Of a DNA stretch of 64,000 nt, positions 26,484 to 35,989 are shown piece by piece (the stretch's first letter is position 1; every line of letters starts with the position of its first letter). The notes beneath the pieces were generated by a model. That model did not search any database. It was not told where the DNA came from and saw nothing but the letters and a program-made list of their open reading frames with translations. The translations under genes and the position numbers were made by a program. Source of the stretch: CALJFL01 sp963669435 (GTDB taxonomy: Bacteria; Pseudomonadota; Gammaproteobacteria; Pseudomonadales; Halieaceae); the NCBI GenBank assembly GCA_963669435.1, contig OY770025.1, positions 1,922,001-1,986,000 of the forward strand, read 5' to 3'.

Positions 26484-28682
26484 TTACAGGACTTCCAGCG
26501 GGTCGATATCAATGGACCATTTGAGCCCTCGTGTAGCCCGCAAGTGTTCCGCTGTTGTCACCAGTTGCTGGGCGCATTGCTGAATGGCCTTTCTTGATGG
26601 TGCAGAAACCAGCAGCTGGCTGCGAAATTTTCCCGCGCGGCGCGACAGTGCAGCGGGCAGGGGACCGATAAAAACCGCCTCTGTGGGCGCCTGACTCGAA
26701 ACCCGGCGCCGAAGCTGGTGCAGGAAAGCCTCCCCGTCTGCCAGCCGGTCGCTGTCCACTCGCAGAACCAACAGCTGCCCGAACGGTGGCATACCGGTTT
26801 CAGCCCGGCGCGTCATAATTGCCTGTGCCTGTTCTGCATAGGATTGCGACACCATTGCCTGTACGGCGGGATGGTCCGGATAGTGGGTCTGCAATAGCAC
26901 TTCGCCCAGAGTATCTTCGCGTCCCGCTCGCCCGGCCACCTGGGTGAGCAGCTGTGCCATACGCTCCTCGCCTCGAAAATCGGCACTGAACAGCAGTGCA
27001 TCGGCGTCGATCACTCCGATCAGGCTCACGCGTGGGAAGTGATGGCCCTTGGTTAACATCTGTGTACCGAGCAAGATACAGGGCTCGCCGCGATTGATCT
27101 CCTCTACCAGCGCACCCATGGTGGCTCGGCCCTGTACCGAGTCACTGTCTACCCGGTGAATGGTCACTCCTGGGAACCGCTTGTTCAGCGTCTCTTCTGT
27201 CTGTTCCGTGCCCAGGCCATTGGTCAACAACTGCGCACCGCGACATTCTGGGCACTGCTGAACAAGAGTCTGGCTGGCCCCGCAATGATGGCAGCGCAGT
27301 TGTCGCTGTCTGCGGTGTACCGTCAGTCGTGCGTCACAAGCCCGACACTGGGCGATCCAGCCGCAATCGTGACAGATCAGGCTCGGGGCGTAACCGCGCC
27401 GATTGAGGAACAGCAATACCTGCTCACCGCGTGCCAGCGCTCCCTCGCAGGCGCGGATCAATCGCTCGCCGAGACCTCCCTGCAGCGCTTCCCCCCTGAT
27501 ATCCGCGGTGGAAATAGCCGGTAAGCTGCTGTTTCCTGCCCGGTGCGTCAGTCGCTGGTGACTATAGCGCCCCTGTGCGGCGTTGCGCAGAGACTCCAGG
27601 GAGGGTGTCGCGCTACCCAGGATGACCGGGCATTGTTCCAGTTGTGCGCGTTTGATGGCAACGTCGCGGGCGGAATAGCGAAAGCCGTCCTGCTGCTTGA
27701 ATGCCGCATCGTGCTCCTCATCGACGACTATCAGGCCAAGTTTCTCAAGGGGGGTAAACACGGCCGAGCGCGTGCCGATGATAATGTGGGCCCTGCCGGT
27801 CCTGGCGGCTTCCCAGGCCTGATATCGTTCAGTGTCACTCAGCCCCGAATGAAAGACCTCTATCCTGGCTTCGAAGCGGTCGCTGAAACGCCTCAGGGTC
27901 TGCGGGGTGAGGCCAATTTCGGGTATTAGTACCAAAGCCTGCTCAGAGCGAGCCATGCATTCGGCAATCAGCTGCAGGTAAACCTCAGTCTTGCCGCTCC
28001 CGGTTACACCGTCAACCAGATGGCAGGCAAAGTGTCCGAATGTCGGTGTAATTTCGGCCAGTGCGGCGGTCTGCTCTTTATTGGCCGGAAGCGCTGGCAT
28101 TCTGATCGCTGCACTGCTGGATACGGGCGCTTCAGCGGGTTCCGCCAGGCCTTTCTCTTTCAGGGCGCGTAGTACGGCTGAGCTCACGCCATGGTTCGCC
28201 AGGGTTTCCCGGCTCACCAGGGCATTTTCCTGTAGCAGGGTGAGCGTGAGCGCCTGCTTGGGAGAGCGCTTCAGTGCCCCTTCAGGAAGTCCTTTGCCCC
28301 GGCCAGTCAGCCGCCAGTGGTTCGGTGGGACCTGCGGAGGCGGTTTACCCTGGCGCAGCCGGTTCGGGAATGCGGCGGCATACACCTCCCCTGGCGGGTG
28401 CCGGTAGTAGCTTTGAGCCCACTGGCAGAGCGCGAGAATTGGGGCAGTTAGCAGGGAAGTTGTGTCCAATTGCTCCAGGACACGCCTTATTTTTGTGGGG
28501 TTGTGCCCAGATTCCCCCTCAACACTGACCAGGTAGCCTACGACCTCGCGGCTACCCAATGGTACCCGGAAGCGGATACCTGCTTGCAGCGCCTGAATCT
28601 GGGCCTCCGTGCTGTTCTCTAGTGGCAGGTAGTCGAAAAGTTGACGCAGTGGCGTGGGCAGGGCCAGTCGGAGTATAGGCAT
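26484..28682 (-). CDS. priA: Primosomal replication-restart helicase PriA
   Basis: 732 residues, the same length as E. coli PriA. Walker A GVTGSGKTEVYLQ, DEEH box VVDEEHDAAFKQQ, and the inserted zinc-binding region with CHDCGW, CRACD, CHHCG and CPECRG (eight cysteines), then the C-terminal helicase motifs (GTQMLTKGHHFP). It reloads the replisome at stalled forks. It is transcribed away from rpmE, and the start at 28682 is 58 bases from the rpmE -35 element. Confidence 0.97.
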   Translation of the reverse strand: MPILRLALPTPLRQLFDYLPLENSTEAQIQALQAGIRFRVPLGSREVVGYLVSVEGESGHNPTKIRRVLEQLDTTSLLTAPILALCQWAQSYYRHPPGEVYAAAFPNRLRQGKPPPQVPPNHWRLTGRGKGLPEGALKRSPKQALTLTLLQENALVSRETLANHGVSSAVLRALKEKGLAEPAEAPVSSSAAIRMPALPANKEQTAALAEITPTFGHFACHLVDGVTGSGKTEVYLQLIAECMARSEQALVLIPEIGLTPQTLRRFSDRFEARIEVFHSGLSDTERYQAWEAARTGRAHIIIGTRSAVFTPLEKLGLIVVDEEHDAAFKQQDGFRYSARDVAIKRAQLEQCPVILGSATPSLESLRNAAQGRYSHQRLTHRAGNSSLPAISTADIRGEALQGGLGERLIRACEGALARGEQVLLFLNRRGYAPSLICHDCGWIAQCRACDARLTVHRRQRQLRCHHCGASQTLVQQCPECRGAQLLTNGLGTEQTEETLNKRFPGVTIHRVDSDSVQGRATMGALVEEINRGEPCILLGTQMLTKGHHFPRVSLIGVIDADALLFSADFRGEERMAQLLTQVAGRAGREDTLGEVLLQTHYPDHPAVQAMVSQSYAEQAQAIMTRRAETGMPPFGQLLVLRVDSDRLADGEAFLHQLRRRVSSQAPTEAVFIGPLPAALSRRAGKFRSQLLVSAPSRKAIQQCAQQLVTTAEHLRATRGLKWSIDIDPLEVL

Positions 28683-28743
28683 TGTGCCCCTTGAGAGCAG
28701 AAATTAGCCGCGGGCGGGCATTGTAACAAAAGAAATCCAGTGC

Positions 28744-28771
28744 TTGCGTCTCCCGCGGTGTCTGGTAAGAT
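28744..28771 (+). promoter_or_regulatory. Putative sigma-70 promoter of rpmE
   Basis: TTGCGT (28744-28749), 16-base spacer, TAAGAT (28766-28771). It leaves a leader of roughly 100 bases before the rpmE ATG, with hairpin potential (CCCC-CGTT-GGGG at 28793-28804). E. coli L31 is known to repress its own mRNA; a similar role for this leader is only a suggestion. Confidence 0.5.
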
Positions 28772-28878
28772 GCCCGCCTATTTTTTGGCCACCCCCCGTT
28801 GGGGAAGGTCGATTCGGCATCCAGGTGCGGTGCCCGGCGAAGATCGGGTGGCGGCGCCACGAGTGAGGAGCATGAGCA

Positions 28879-29094
28879 ATGAAAGCAGATATACACCCTA
28901 AATACGAGGCAGTCACAGCGACCTGCAGCTGTGGTAACCAGATCCAGACACGGTCTACCCTTGGCCAGGACATACACATTGATGTGTGTTCCAACTGCCA
29001 TCCTTTTTTTACGGGTAAGCAGAAAATCGTTGATAGCGGAGGCCGTGTAGACCGCTTTAACAAGCGTTTTGGCAACCGCGGAGGCAAGCGCTAG
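28879..29094 (+). CDS. rpmE: 50S ribosomal protein L31 (zinc-binding type)
   Basis: 71 residues; MKADIHPKYE start, zinc ligands Cys16, Cys18, Cys37 and Cys40, and the HPFFTGKQ signature of the C+ form of L31. A GAGGAG ribosome site lies 8 bases upstream of the chosen ATG. A second ATG 7 bases further upstream is out of frame and too close to the site. It is a small peripheral protein of the large subunit bridging to the small subunit. Followed by a strong terminator. Confidence 0.97.
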   Translation: MKADIHPKYEAVTATCSCGNQIQTRSTLGQDIHIDVCSNCHPFFTGKQKIVDSGGRVDRFNKRFGNRGGKR

Positions 29095-29123
29095 CGCTTC
29101 CCGGCCAGGCCACCACTTAATCG

Positions 29124-29158
29124 AAAACGCCAGCTCTGATACAGCTGGCGTTTTTTTT
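29124..29158 (+). terminator. Rho-independent terminator of rpmE
   Basis: ACGCCAGCT stem (29127-29135), 7-base loop, AGCTGGCGT, then a run of eight T (29151-29158). Clear intrinsic terminator 30 bases after the rpmE stop. Confidence 0.93.
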
Positions 29159-29289
29159 GCGCCAGCGGATCTACTCGCGGTTGATGGCAAATCCGGGGAC
29201 CGCCTCTTTGCCTTGTTTGCCCACCGGGTTTTCTATATCCTCAACGCCCCTTTTTCTGGCCTTGTGCGCCTGCCACGTGGTGTATACCT

Positions 29290-30540
29290 ATGTCCTCTGA
29301 CCTCAAAGATGCAGCTCTGACCTATCATGCCGAGCCTGTTCCCGGGAAGATATCGGTAGAGTTAAGTAAGCCTGCAGAGACACAGCTGGACCTCTCGCTT
29401 GCTTACAGTCCCGGGGTCGCAGAACCCTGTCGCGAGATAGCCGCAGACCCGGCCAGCGCCTACGATTACACCGGCAAGGGCAACCTGGTAGCGGTCATCA
29501 GCAACGGCACGGCCGTGTTGGGTCTGGGAAACCTTGGGGCGCTGGCGAGTAAGCCGGTGATGGAGGGCAAAGCGCTTCTTTTTAAACGCTTTGCGGGTAT
29601 TAACTCCGTCGATATCGAAGTGGCCACCGAAGATGCTGACGAGTTTGTCGACACCGTGGAGCGCATTGCTGATACTTTCGGGGGTATCAATCTGGAGGAC
29701 ATCAAGGCGCCAGAGTGTTTTGAAATCGAATCCGCCCTGAGCAAACGCTGCCAGATTCCCATTTTTCACGACGACCAGCACGGCACCGCCATCGTTACTG
29801 CTGCGGGCATGTTGAGTGCGCTGGAGATCCAGGGTAAGTGTATCGAGGATGCCGTGGTGACTTGCCTGGGTGCAGGTGCCGCAGCGATTGCCTGCATGCG
29901 TTTGTTGGTCAGCCTGGGTGCGCGTCGGGAGAACATTTATATGCTGGATCGTCGCGGCGTGATCTACGCCGGCCGAGAAGGCGTTAATGCCTATAAGGAA
30001 GAGTTCGCCAATAACACCGACAAACGCAGCCTGAGTGACGCGGTCAAAGGGGCGGACGTCTTTGTCGGCCTTTCCGGGGCCGATCTGTTAAGCGCTGACA
30101 TGCTTTCTTCTATGGCAGAAAAGCCTATCGTTTTCGCCTGCTCGAACCCTGACCCGGAAATCAGGCCGGAACTGGCGCGGCAAACCCGGAACGACGTCAT
30201 AATGGCGACCGGGCGCTCGGATTACCCCAACCAGGTTAATAATGTATTGGGCTTCCCGTTTATTTTCCGAGGCGCTCTGGACGTGCGCGCGAGTACCATC
30301 AATGAAGAGATGAAAGTGGCCGCCGTCAAAGCCCTGAGCGACCTGGCCAAAGAGCCAGTGCCGGAAGAAGTGTTGGTGGCCTGCCAGGTGGACTCCCTGG
30401 AATTTGGTCCTGATTACATTATTCCCAAACCCATGGATCCCAGGCTGCTAACGCGGTTGGCCCCTGCGGTGGCCCGCGCTGCTGTCGCCAGTGGCGTGGC
30501 GCAATTGCCCCTCCCGGGAGACTACGCCCCGACTCTTTGA
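29290..30540 (+). CDS. NAD(P)-dependent malic enzyme (short form)
   Basis: 416 residues. Malic enzyme motifs: SLAYSPGVAEPCREIA (catalytic Tyr region), GGINLEDIKAPECFEIE and IPIFHDDQHGTAIV (metal ligands), Rossmann loop GAGAAAIACMRLL, and ATGRSDYPNQVNNVLGFPFIFRGALDVRA. It decarboxylates malate to pyruvate, yielding NAD(P)H. It lacks the phosphotransacetylase-like C-terminal domain of MaeB, so it is the short bacterial form. Cofactor choice cannot be read safely. Convergent with mrcA, whose stop lies 31 bases away. Confidence 0.94.
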   Translation: MSSDLKDAALTYHAEPVPGKISVELSKPAETQLDLSLAYSPGVAEPCREIAADPASAYDYTGKGNLVAVISNGTAVLGLGNLGALASKPVMEGKALLFKRFAGINSVDIEVATEDADEFVDTVERIADTFGGINLEDIKAPECFEIESALSKRCQIPIFHDDQHGTAIVTAAGMLSALEIQGKCIEDAVVTCLGAGAAAIACMRLLVSLGARRENIYMLDRRGVIYAGREGVNAYKEEFANNTDKRSLSDAVKGADVFVGLSGADLLSADMLSSMAEKPIVFACSNPDPEIRPELARQTRNDVIMATGRSDYPNQVNNVLGFPFIFRGALDVRASTINEEMKVAAVKALSDLAKEPVPEEVLVACQVDSLEFGPDYIIPKPMDPRLLTRLAPAVARAAVASGVAQLPLPGDYAPTL

Positions 30541-30571
30541 TTGGGCTTGACCTAACCTGGCCGGGCCGGGA

Positions 30572-33007
30572 CTAGAAGATGTCCTTGACCAGGTCGTCAG
30601 TGCCACCGGTGCCCGCAGACAGTGTGCCGTCGGTGTTGGCCTGCGCGGGTACATGCTCCTCTCGAAAATACTCGAGTATGGCATTGCGCTGACCCGCTTC
30701 CGCCAATAGGCCGGATTCAGGGTCCACGCGCACGTGCACGATACCCGGTGGTAACGGGCGCTCGGCCTCGGGACTGTCGCGCAATGCCTCGCGCATAAAG
30801 TCGATCCAGATGGGCAGCGCGGCGGTGCCGCCAAACTCCTTGCGTCCTAGTGGCGTATAGTTGTCAAACCCCACCCAGGTTGTGGTAACCACGTCGTGGT
30901 TATAGCCGGAAAACCAGGCGTCCATTGGCCCGTTAGTCGTGCCAGTCTTCCCCGCGATATCGCCGCGTTCCAGGACCAGCGCCCGCCGCCCGGTGCCACG
31001 GGTGATAACGTCGCGCAAGATACTGTCGATGACAAAATTGACGCGCTCGTCCATGATCCTCTCCGCCACCGGTAAGTTCCCAGCTGCGCCCTGGGGGCCA
31101 GCCAGAATTTCCGCCATGCTCAGTTCTTCTTCTGCGAGCCCCTCCTCTTCGCAGCTACGACAGACGGTTGCCGGACTCGCAGTGAAAACGGTATCTCCTG
31201 CAATATTATCGATGCGCCTTATCAGGTAGGGCTCGACCCTATATCCCCCGTTGGCCAGGATCGCGTAGGCGGTGGCGACCTCGAGGGGGCTCATGGCATG
31301 CGTGCCCAGAGCCAGAGACAGGTCGCGGGCAAAGTTCTCGGTGTCGAAGCCAAAACGCTGTGAATAGTCGATCAGGTTCTCGATACCCACCCGCTGTAAC
31401 AGACGAATGGATACCAGGTTGCGCGATTTGGTCAGCGCCCAGCGCAGGCGAGTGGGTCCATAAAATTGCCCACTATCATTCTCCGGCCGCCAGATATCTT
31501 CCAATGAGCTGTCCTCAAGCACGATTGGCGCGTCGTTAATGAGACTGGCGGCGGTAAAGCCGTGATCCAGAGCTGCGCTGTACAGGAAGGGCTTGAAATT
31601 GGAGCCTGGTTGTCTTTGCGCCTGCGTTGCGCGGTTGAATTTGCTCAGTTCGAAGCCCATGCCACCTACGATGGCATTGATGGCGCCGTCTTCGGGATCC
31701 AAAGATACCAACGCGGCCTGGGCAGCGGGTACCTGGGTCAGGTGCCACTGCCCTGGCTCCTCCTCCACTACCCGGATCAGGTCACCGATGGAGACCACTT
31801 CAGTAGCCGTTTTTGGCCGACCGCCACGAGAATTTTCGGTCAGGTAGCGGTTGGCCTGGCGTAATCCGTTCTCCCACGCTATCGGGTGACGAGACCCATC
31901 GGTAAGTAGGAATGCCGCGCTGTCCTCTCCCACATCGGTAATGATGGCGGGCGACAGACCAGCGATAACAGGCATCTCCGCCAGCGCCTTCAGCCACCGC
32001 TGCTCGGTTTCTTCGTAGGTGTCCCCTTCCTCAGGTGGCAGGCGGCGCTCCGGGCCGCGGAAGCCGTGGCGTTTGTCGTAGGTGATCAGACCCTCGATAA
32101 CGGTTCTCTGTGCCAGCTGCTGCAGTTCGCTGCTAATGGTTGTATAGACGTGATAGCCGTCGTTGTAGGCGTTGATACCGTAACGTTGCAGCATTTGCTG
32201 GCGCGCCATTTCTGCTGCGTAATGGGCGGCAAAGCTGAGTTTGGCGCCGTGGTGAGTTGCAGTAACAGGCGCATCGACTGCAGCGCTGTATGCGTCCTGG
32301 TTGATGTACTGTAACTCGAGCATACGCCCCAGTATCCAGTTGCGCCGCTGCTCTCCCGCCGTGGGGCCGCTCACAGGGTTGTTGCGCGATGGCGCTTTCG
32401 GTATTCCGGCCAGCATAGCGTGCTGGGCCAGGGACAGCTCGCTGATGCTCTTGCCGTAGTAGACCTGGGACGCGGCCTCAAACCCGTATGAGCGGTGCCC
32501 GAGGAATACGCGGTTGAAATACAGTTCGAAAATTTCCCGTTTATCCAGCGCGCGTTCTATTTCAATGGCCAACAAAATTTCGTTGAACTTGCGCATGAAG
32601 GTTCTTTCCAGTGACAGAAAGTAATTGCGCGCGACCTGCATGGTAAGCGTACTGCCTCCGGAACCCTTCTCCCCGGTCAAGACCAGTTCAGACACCGCCC
32701 TGGCCAGGCCCAGCATATCGATCCCGCTGTGTCGGAAGAAATTGTCATCCTCCGCCGCGAGGAGCGCGTCCACGAATTGCTGGGGAATTTCGTCAAATGG
32801 CAAGGGGGTGCGTTTTTGTTCGCCAAACTGGCCGATCAGGTCACCCTCGCGGGTGTAGACGCGCATGGGCGTTTGCAGTCGCACATCGCGCAGTGTTTCA
32901 ACGTCCGGCAATCCCGGGCTCAGATAGAGGTACACACCCGCCAGTAGCCAGCCGCTCCCCAGTATTCCGAGGACGATAAGGCGGGAAATAAGTCGTAGGA
33001 AGTTCAT
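30572..33007 (-). CDS. mrcA: Penicillin-binding protein 1A (bifunctional peptidoglycan synthase)
   Basis: 811 residues: N-terminal membrane anchor (about 7-30), glycosyltransferase domain with catalytic Glu86 in AAEDDNFFRHSGID and GGSTLTMQVARN, then the transpeptidase domain with SNFK (active serine), SRN and KTGTT motifs in order. Slightly shorter than E. coli PBP1A (850). It polymerises and crosslinks peptidoglycan in the periplasm. Divergent from pilM, as in Pseudomonas. Confidence 0.95.
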   Translation of the reverse strand: MNFLRLISRLIVLGILGSGWLLAGVYLYLSPGLPDVETLRDVRLQTPMRVYTREGDLIGQFGEQKRTPLPFDEIPQQFVDALLAAEDDNFFRHSGIDMLGLARAVSELVLTGEKGSGGSTLTMQVARNYFLSLERTFMRKFNEILLAIEIERALDKREIFELYFNRVFLGHRSYGFEAASQVYYGKSISELSLAQHAMLAGIPKAPSRNNPVSGPTAGEQRRNWILGRMLELQYINQDAYSAAVDAPVTATHHGAKLSFAAHYAAEMARQQMLQRYGINAYNDGYHVYTTISSELQQLAQRTVIEGLITYDKRHGFRGPERRLPPEEGDTYEETEQRWLKALAEMPVIAGLSPAIITDVGEDSAAFLLTDGSRHPIAWENGLRQANRYLTENSRGGRPKTATEVVSIGDLIRVVEEEPGQWHLTQVPAAQAALVSLDPEDGAINAIVGGMGFELSKFNRATQAQRQPGSNFKPFLYSAALDHGFTAASLINDAPIVLEDSSLEDIWRPENDSGQFYGPTRLRWALTKSRNLVSIRLLQRVGIENLIDYSQRFGFDTENFARDLSLALGTHAMSPLEVATAYAILANGGYRVEPYLIRRIDNIAGDTVFTASPATVCRSCEEEGLAEEELSMAEILAGPQGAAGNLPVAERIMDERVNFVIDSILRDVITRGTGRRALVLERGDIAGKTGTTNGPMDAWFSGYNHDVVTTTWVGFDNYTPLGRKEFGGTAALPIWIDFMREALRDSPEAERPLPPGIVHVRVDPESGLLAEAGQRNAILEYFREEHVPAQANTDGTLSAGTGGTDDLVKDIF

Positions 33008-33092
33008 TTATCCCTTTACAAAACAGTGGCTTGTATTACTTTAGATATAGGTGGGGACCGTGCCTTTGGTAATTATAACTTTTTTTGGGTTT

Positions 33093-33120
33093 TTGATTGC
33101 ATTGGCGGCTATGTTATACC
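33093..33120 (+). promoter_or_regulatory. Putative promoter of the pilMNOPQ operon
   Basis: TTGATT (33093-33098), 16-base spacer, TATACC (33115-33120), in an AT-rich stretch of the mrcA-pilM gap, about 60 bases before the pilM start. Spacer is one base short of ideal; other AT-rich hexamers nearby could serve. Confidence 0.4.
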
Positions 33121-33182
33121 TTAATATTAATGTATCGGTGCATAAAAAAAAGCTAAGTTAGTGATACATATAGGAAAATAAA

Positions 33183-34247
33183 TTGCTTGGAATATTAGGG
33201 AAGAGAAAAGCAATACAGGTTCTGGGGCTGGATGTAAGTTCAACGACAGTAAAATTACTGGAGTTGAGCCACTCGGGGGACCGGTATCGGGTGGAGAGCT
33301 ACGCAGTGAGCTCGCTGCCCCATGATGCTGTTATCGAGAAGAACGTCAACGACATCGATGGCGTGGCTAATGCCGTCCGCAGTGTTGTCGCCACCTCGCG
33401 CACCAAGTTGAAATCGGTTGCCGCCGCGGTCGCTGGCTCTTCGGTTATCACCAAGATCATCGATATGCCCGAGGGGCTGAGCGATGATGACATGGAAACC
33501 CAGCTTACGCTGGAGGCCGACCAATATATCCCCTATCCCCTGGAAGAAGTGGCCATCGATTTTGAGGTTCAGGGGCCTTCCGCGGAACGTGACAACCAGG
33601 TGGAAGTGCTGCTGGCAGCCTGTCGCAGGGAGACGATTGATTCCCGGGTAGAAGCGATCGAAGGCGCAGAGCTGACCGCCAAGATTATGGATGTCGAGGC
33701 CTACGCTATGGAGCGCGCTTATTCACTGATTCAGCACCAGCTGGACCTGGAAGAAGACAGTACGGTAGCGGTGGTCGATATCGGGGCGACGATGACCACG
33801 CTGAGCGTCCTCAACAATGGCCAGACCATTTACACCCGGGAGCAGCTGTTCGGTGGCAAGCAGCTCACGGACGAAATTATGCGCCGCTATGGACTGCCGC
33901 TCGAAGAAGCGGGCCTCGCCAAGAAGCAGGGCGGATTGCCGGATGATTACGAGCCGGAAGTGCTCGAGCCGTTCAAAGATGCGGTAGTTCAGCAGGTAGC
34001 GCGTTCGTTGCAGTTTTTCTTCTCGTCCAGTCAATACAACGACGTGGACTATATTATTCTTGCTGGCGGTGTGTCGTCCATGGAAGGTTTGCCTGAGCTG
34101 GTGGAAGAAAAGCTCGGGACTCCGGCTGCGGTTGCTAACCCGTTCGCCGAAATGACGATTTCATCGCGGGTCAATGCGGTTGCGCTCAGCAGTGATGCTC
34201 CAGCAATGATGATTGCCTGCGGACTGGCGATGAGGAGCTTTGATTAA
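33183..34247 (+). CDS. pilM: Type IV pilus inner-membrane assembly protein PilM
   Basis: 354 residues, actin-like (FtsA/PilM) fold: VLGLDVSSTTVKLLELS at the N-terminus, VAVVDIGATMTTLSVLNNG as the second phosphate loop, and IILAGGVSSMEGLPELVEEKLG near the C-terminus. PilM binds the cytoplasmic tail of PilN and anchors the alignment complex. The start is TTG, supported by an AGGA ribosome site 7 bases upstream and by the MLGIL-type N-terminus usual for PilM. The stop overlaps the pilN ATG by one base (TAATG). Confidence 0.95.
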   Translation: MLGILGKRKAIQVLGLDVSSTTVKLLELSHSGDRYRVESYAVSSLPHDAVIEKNVNDIDGVANAVRSVVATSRTKLKSVAAAVAGSSVITKIIDMPEGLSDDDMETQLTLEADQYIPYPLEEVAIDFEVQGPSAERDNQVEVLLAACRRETIDSRVEAIEGAELTAKIMDVEAYAMERAYSLIQHQLDLEEDSTVAVVDIGATMTTLSVLNNGQTIYTREQLFGGKQLTDEIMRRYGLPLEEAGLAKKQGGLPDDYEPEVLEPFKDAVVQQVARSLQFFFSSSQYNDVDYIILAGGVSSMEGLPELVEEKLGTPAAVANPFAEMTISSRVNAVALSSDAPAMMIACGLAMRSFD

Positions 34248-34810
34248 TGGCGCAGATTAACCTACTGCCCTGGCGTGATGACCGCCGTCAGGAACAGAAA
34301 AAAGAGTTCCTGACGCTGCTGGCTCTGGTGTTTGCCCTGGGTGTCGGCCTGGTTCTACTTGCCGACCGCGTGGTGAACTCACAGATAGACAATCAGAAAG
34401 CGCGCAACCAGTACCTCACTGAGAATATACGTGAACTCGACAAGATGGTTGCCGAGATCAAGGACCTGCAACGCAAACGCAACCAGTTGATCGATCGCAT
34501 GCGGGTCATTCAGGAATTGCAGGGCAATCGGCCCATTATTGTACGGGTACTGGATCAGTTGGTAAGGACGGTGCCGGACGGGGTGTTTTATACGAGCATT
34601 GGTTCAACTAACAATGTTATTTCCATCAGCGGCATTGCAGAGTCAAATAATCGGGTATCAAGTCTGATGCGTCGGCTGGATGCGTCCGACTGGCTTGAAA
34701 ATCCTAATTTAACCGGCGTTACCTCAGCCCCACAGTATGGCGATCAAGCCAACTCTTTCCAATTGTCCGTGCAAGTACAGTTGCCCAAATCCGATGTAGA
34801 GGGGGGTTGA
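34247..34810 (+). CDS. pilN: Type IV pilus assembly protein PilN
   Basis: 187 residues: the PilM-binding motif INLLPWRDDRRQEQKK at the N-terminus, one membrane helix (about 25-45), a coiled coil (about 45-90) and a periplasmic ferredoxin-like domain. It joins PilM to the PilO/PilP part of the alignment complex. Confidence 0.95.
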   Translation: MAQINLLPWRDDRRQEQKKEFLTLLALVFALGVGLVLLADRVVNSQIDNQKARNQYLTENIRELDKMVAEIKDLQRKRNQLIDRMRVIQELQGNRPIIVRVLDQLVRTVPDGVFYTSIGSTNNVISISGIAESNNRVSSLMRRLDASDWLENPNLTGVTSAPQYGDQANSFQLSVQVQLPKSDVEGG

Positions 34811-34815
34811 CCGCT

Positions 34816-35430
34816 ATGGCTATGGAAGAAACCTTACGTTCGCTGCGGGAATTTGATCTCAACGACCTGGATTTAGACAATGTAGGCGCATGGCCTGCGG
34901 CGATAAAGGCCATTATTTGTATCCTCATTGTAGTGGGCGTCACAGTTGGCGGCTATTACTACCATATCGAGGACCTGCAGATTCAGTTGGACAAAGTCGA
35001 GAAGGAAGAGGTTGCGCTAAAGGAAGACTTTGAGAAAAAGGCCTTCCAGGCTGCCAATCTCGAAGCTTACCGGCAGCAAATGGTAGAAATGGAAGAATCT
35101 TTTGGCGCTCTGGTCAGTCAATTGCCAAGTGATACCGAAGTGCCGGGTCTGCTTGAGGATATCACCAATAAGGGATTGCTTAACGGTTTAGAGATCAACA
35201 GCATCACGTTAAATAGAGAGCAGGCAAAAGAGTTTTATGTTGAGTTGCCTATCTCCATAGTAGCGCAAGGGTCTTATCACGACTTAGGTGCATTCATCAG
35301 TGGAATGGCAGGATTACCACGGATTGTCACACTACATGACTTCGGTATATCCGTATCGGGAAATGACACCAACAAGTTGGGTATGAGCATTGTCGCTAAG
35401 ACTTACCGTTACAAGGACGAGGGTGCCTGA
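34816..35430 (+). CDS. pilO: Type IV pilus assembly protein PilO
   Basis: 204 residues from the ATG at 34816; an ATG two codons later is also possible, and a TTG start would overlap pilN. One membrane helix (about 30-50), then a coiled coil (QIQLDKVEKEEVALKEDFEKK) and a periplasmic ferredoxin-like domain (about 95-200). It pairs with PilN in the periplasm. The stop codon abuts the pilP ATG directly. Confidence 0.94.
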   Translation: MAMEETLRSLREFDLNDLDLDNVGAWPAAIKAIICILIVVGVTVGGYYYHIEDLQIQLDKVEKEEVALKEDFEKKAFQAANLEAYRQQMVEMEESFGALVSQLPSDTEVPGLLEDITNKGLLNGLEINSITLNREQAKEFYVELPISIVAQGSYHDLGAFISGMAGLPRIVTLHDFGISVSGNDTNKLGMSIVAKTYRYKDEGA

Positions 35431-35967
35431 ATGATAGTTTCGGTAATTCGTTGGCCGGCGATCGCACTGGTCTTTGGATTGATGCTCACCGGCTGCGCTG
35501 GTCGCGATTTTTCAGACCTCGACGCATTTATGGCCGAAAAACGGGCGCGTCCGGGGGGCATTATTGCGCCCATCCCGACCTTCAAGGCTTACGAGGCATT
35601 TGCTTATAGTGCGACGACCTTGCGTAGTCCATTCGACCGCCCGATAGAAGTGCGCGAAATAACGCAGCTACAGGCGATTAGCACGATCAAACCCAATAAT
35701 GACCGCGCGAAAGAGTTTTTGGAGCAATTTACATTTGACTCGCTTGCCATGGTTGGTTCGCTGGAGCGAGGCGAGAATGAATGGACCCTGATCCGCGATC
35801 CGGAGGGGGGGGTACACCGTGTTTCCATAGGCAACTTCCTGGGGCGAAACCACGGCAAGGTGGTGGAAATGACGGATGCATACATCGCAGTCGTAGAGAT
35901 AGTCAGCGATGGTACAGAAGACGGCTGGGTTGAGCGTCCCCGTACTATCGAGTTAAGCGGCCTGTAG
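35431..35967 (+). CDS. pilP: Type IV pilus lipoprotein PilP
   Basis: 178 residues. Signal peptide with lipobox LTGC (cysteine near residue 22), an unstructured linker containing PFDRP (PilN/PilO-binding region), and a C-terminal HM-crossover domain (LAMVGSLERGENEWTLIRDPEGGVHRVSIGNFLG). It links the inner-membrane complex to the PilQ secretin. The coding sequence contains a run of eight G at 35805-35812, a possible slippage site. Confidence 0.94.
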   Translation: MIVSVIRWPAIALVFGLMLTGCAGRDFSDLDAFMAEKRARPGGIIAPIPTFKAYEAFAYSATTLRSPFDRPIEVREITQLQAISTIKPNNDRAKEFLEQFTFDSLAMVGSLERGENEWTLIRDPEGGVHRVSIGNFLGRNHGKVVEMTDAYIAVVEIVSDGTEDGWVERPRTIELSGL

Positions 35968-35989
35968 GTCGTACAGCAATGGTGATGCC

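Noticed and set aside
33121..33180. Structured RNA or riboswitch ahead of pilM
   Set aside because: The stretch is merely AT-rich; no stable pairing beyond short A/T arms was seen.
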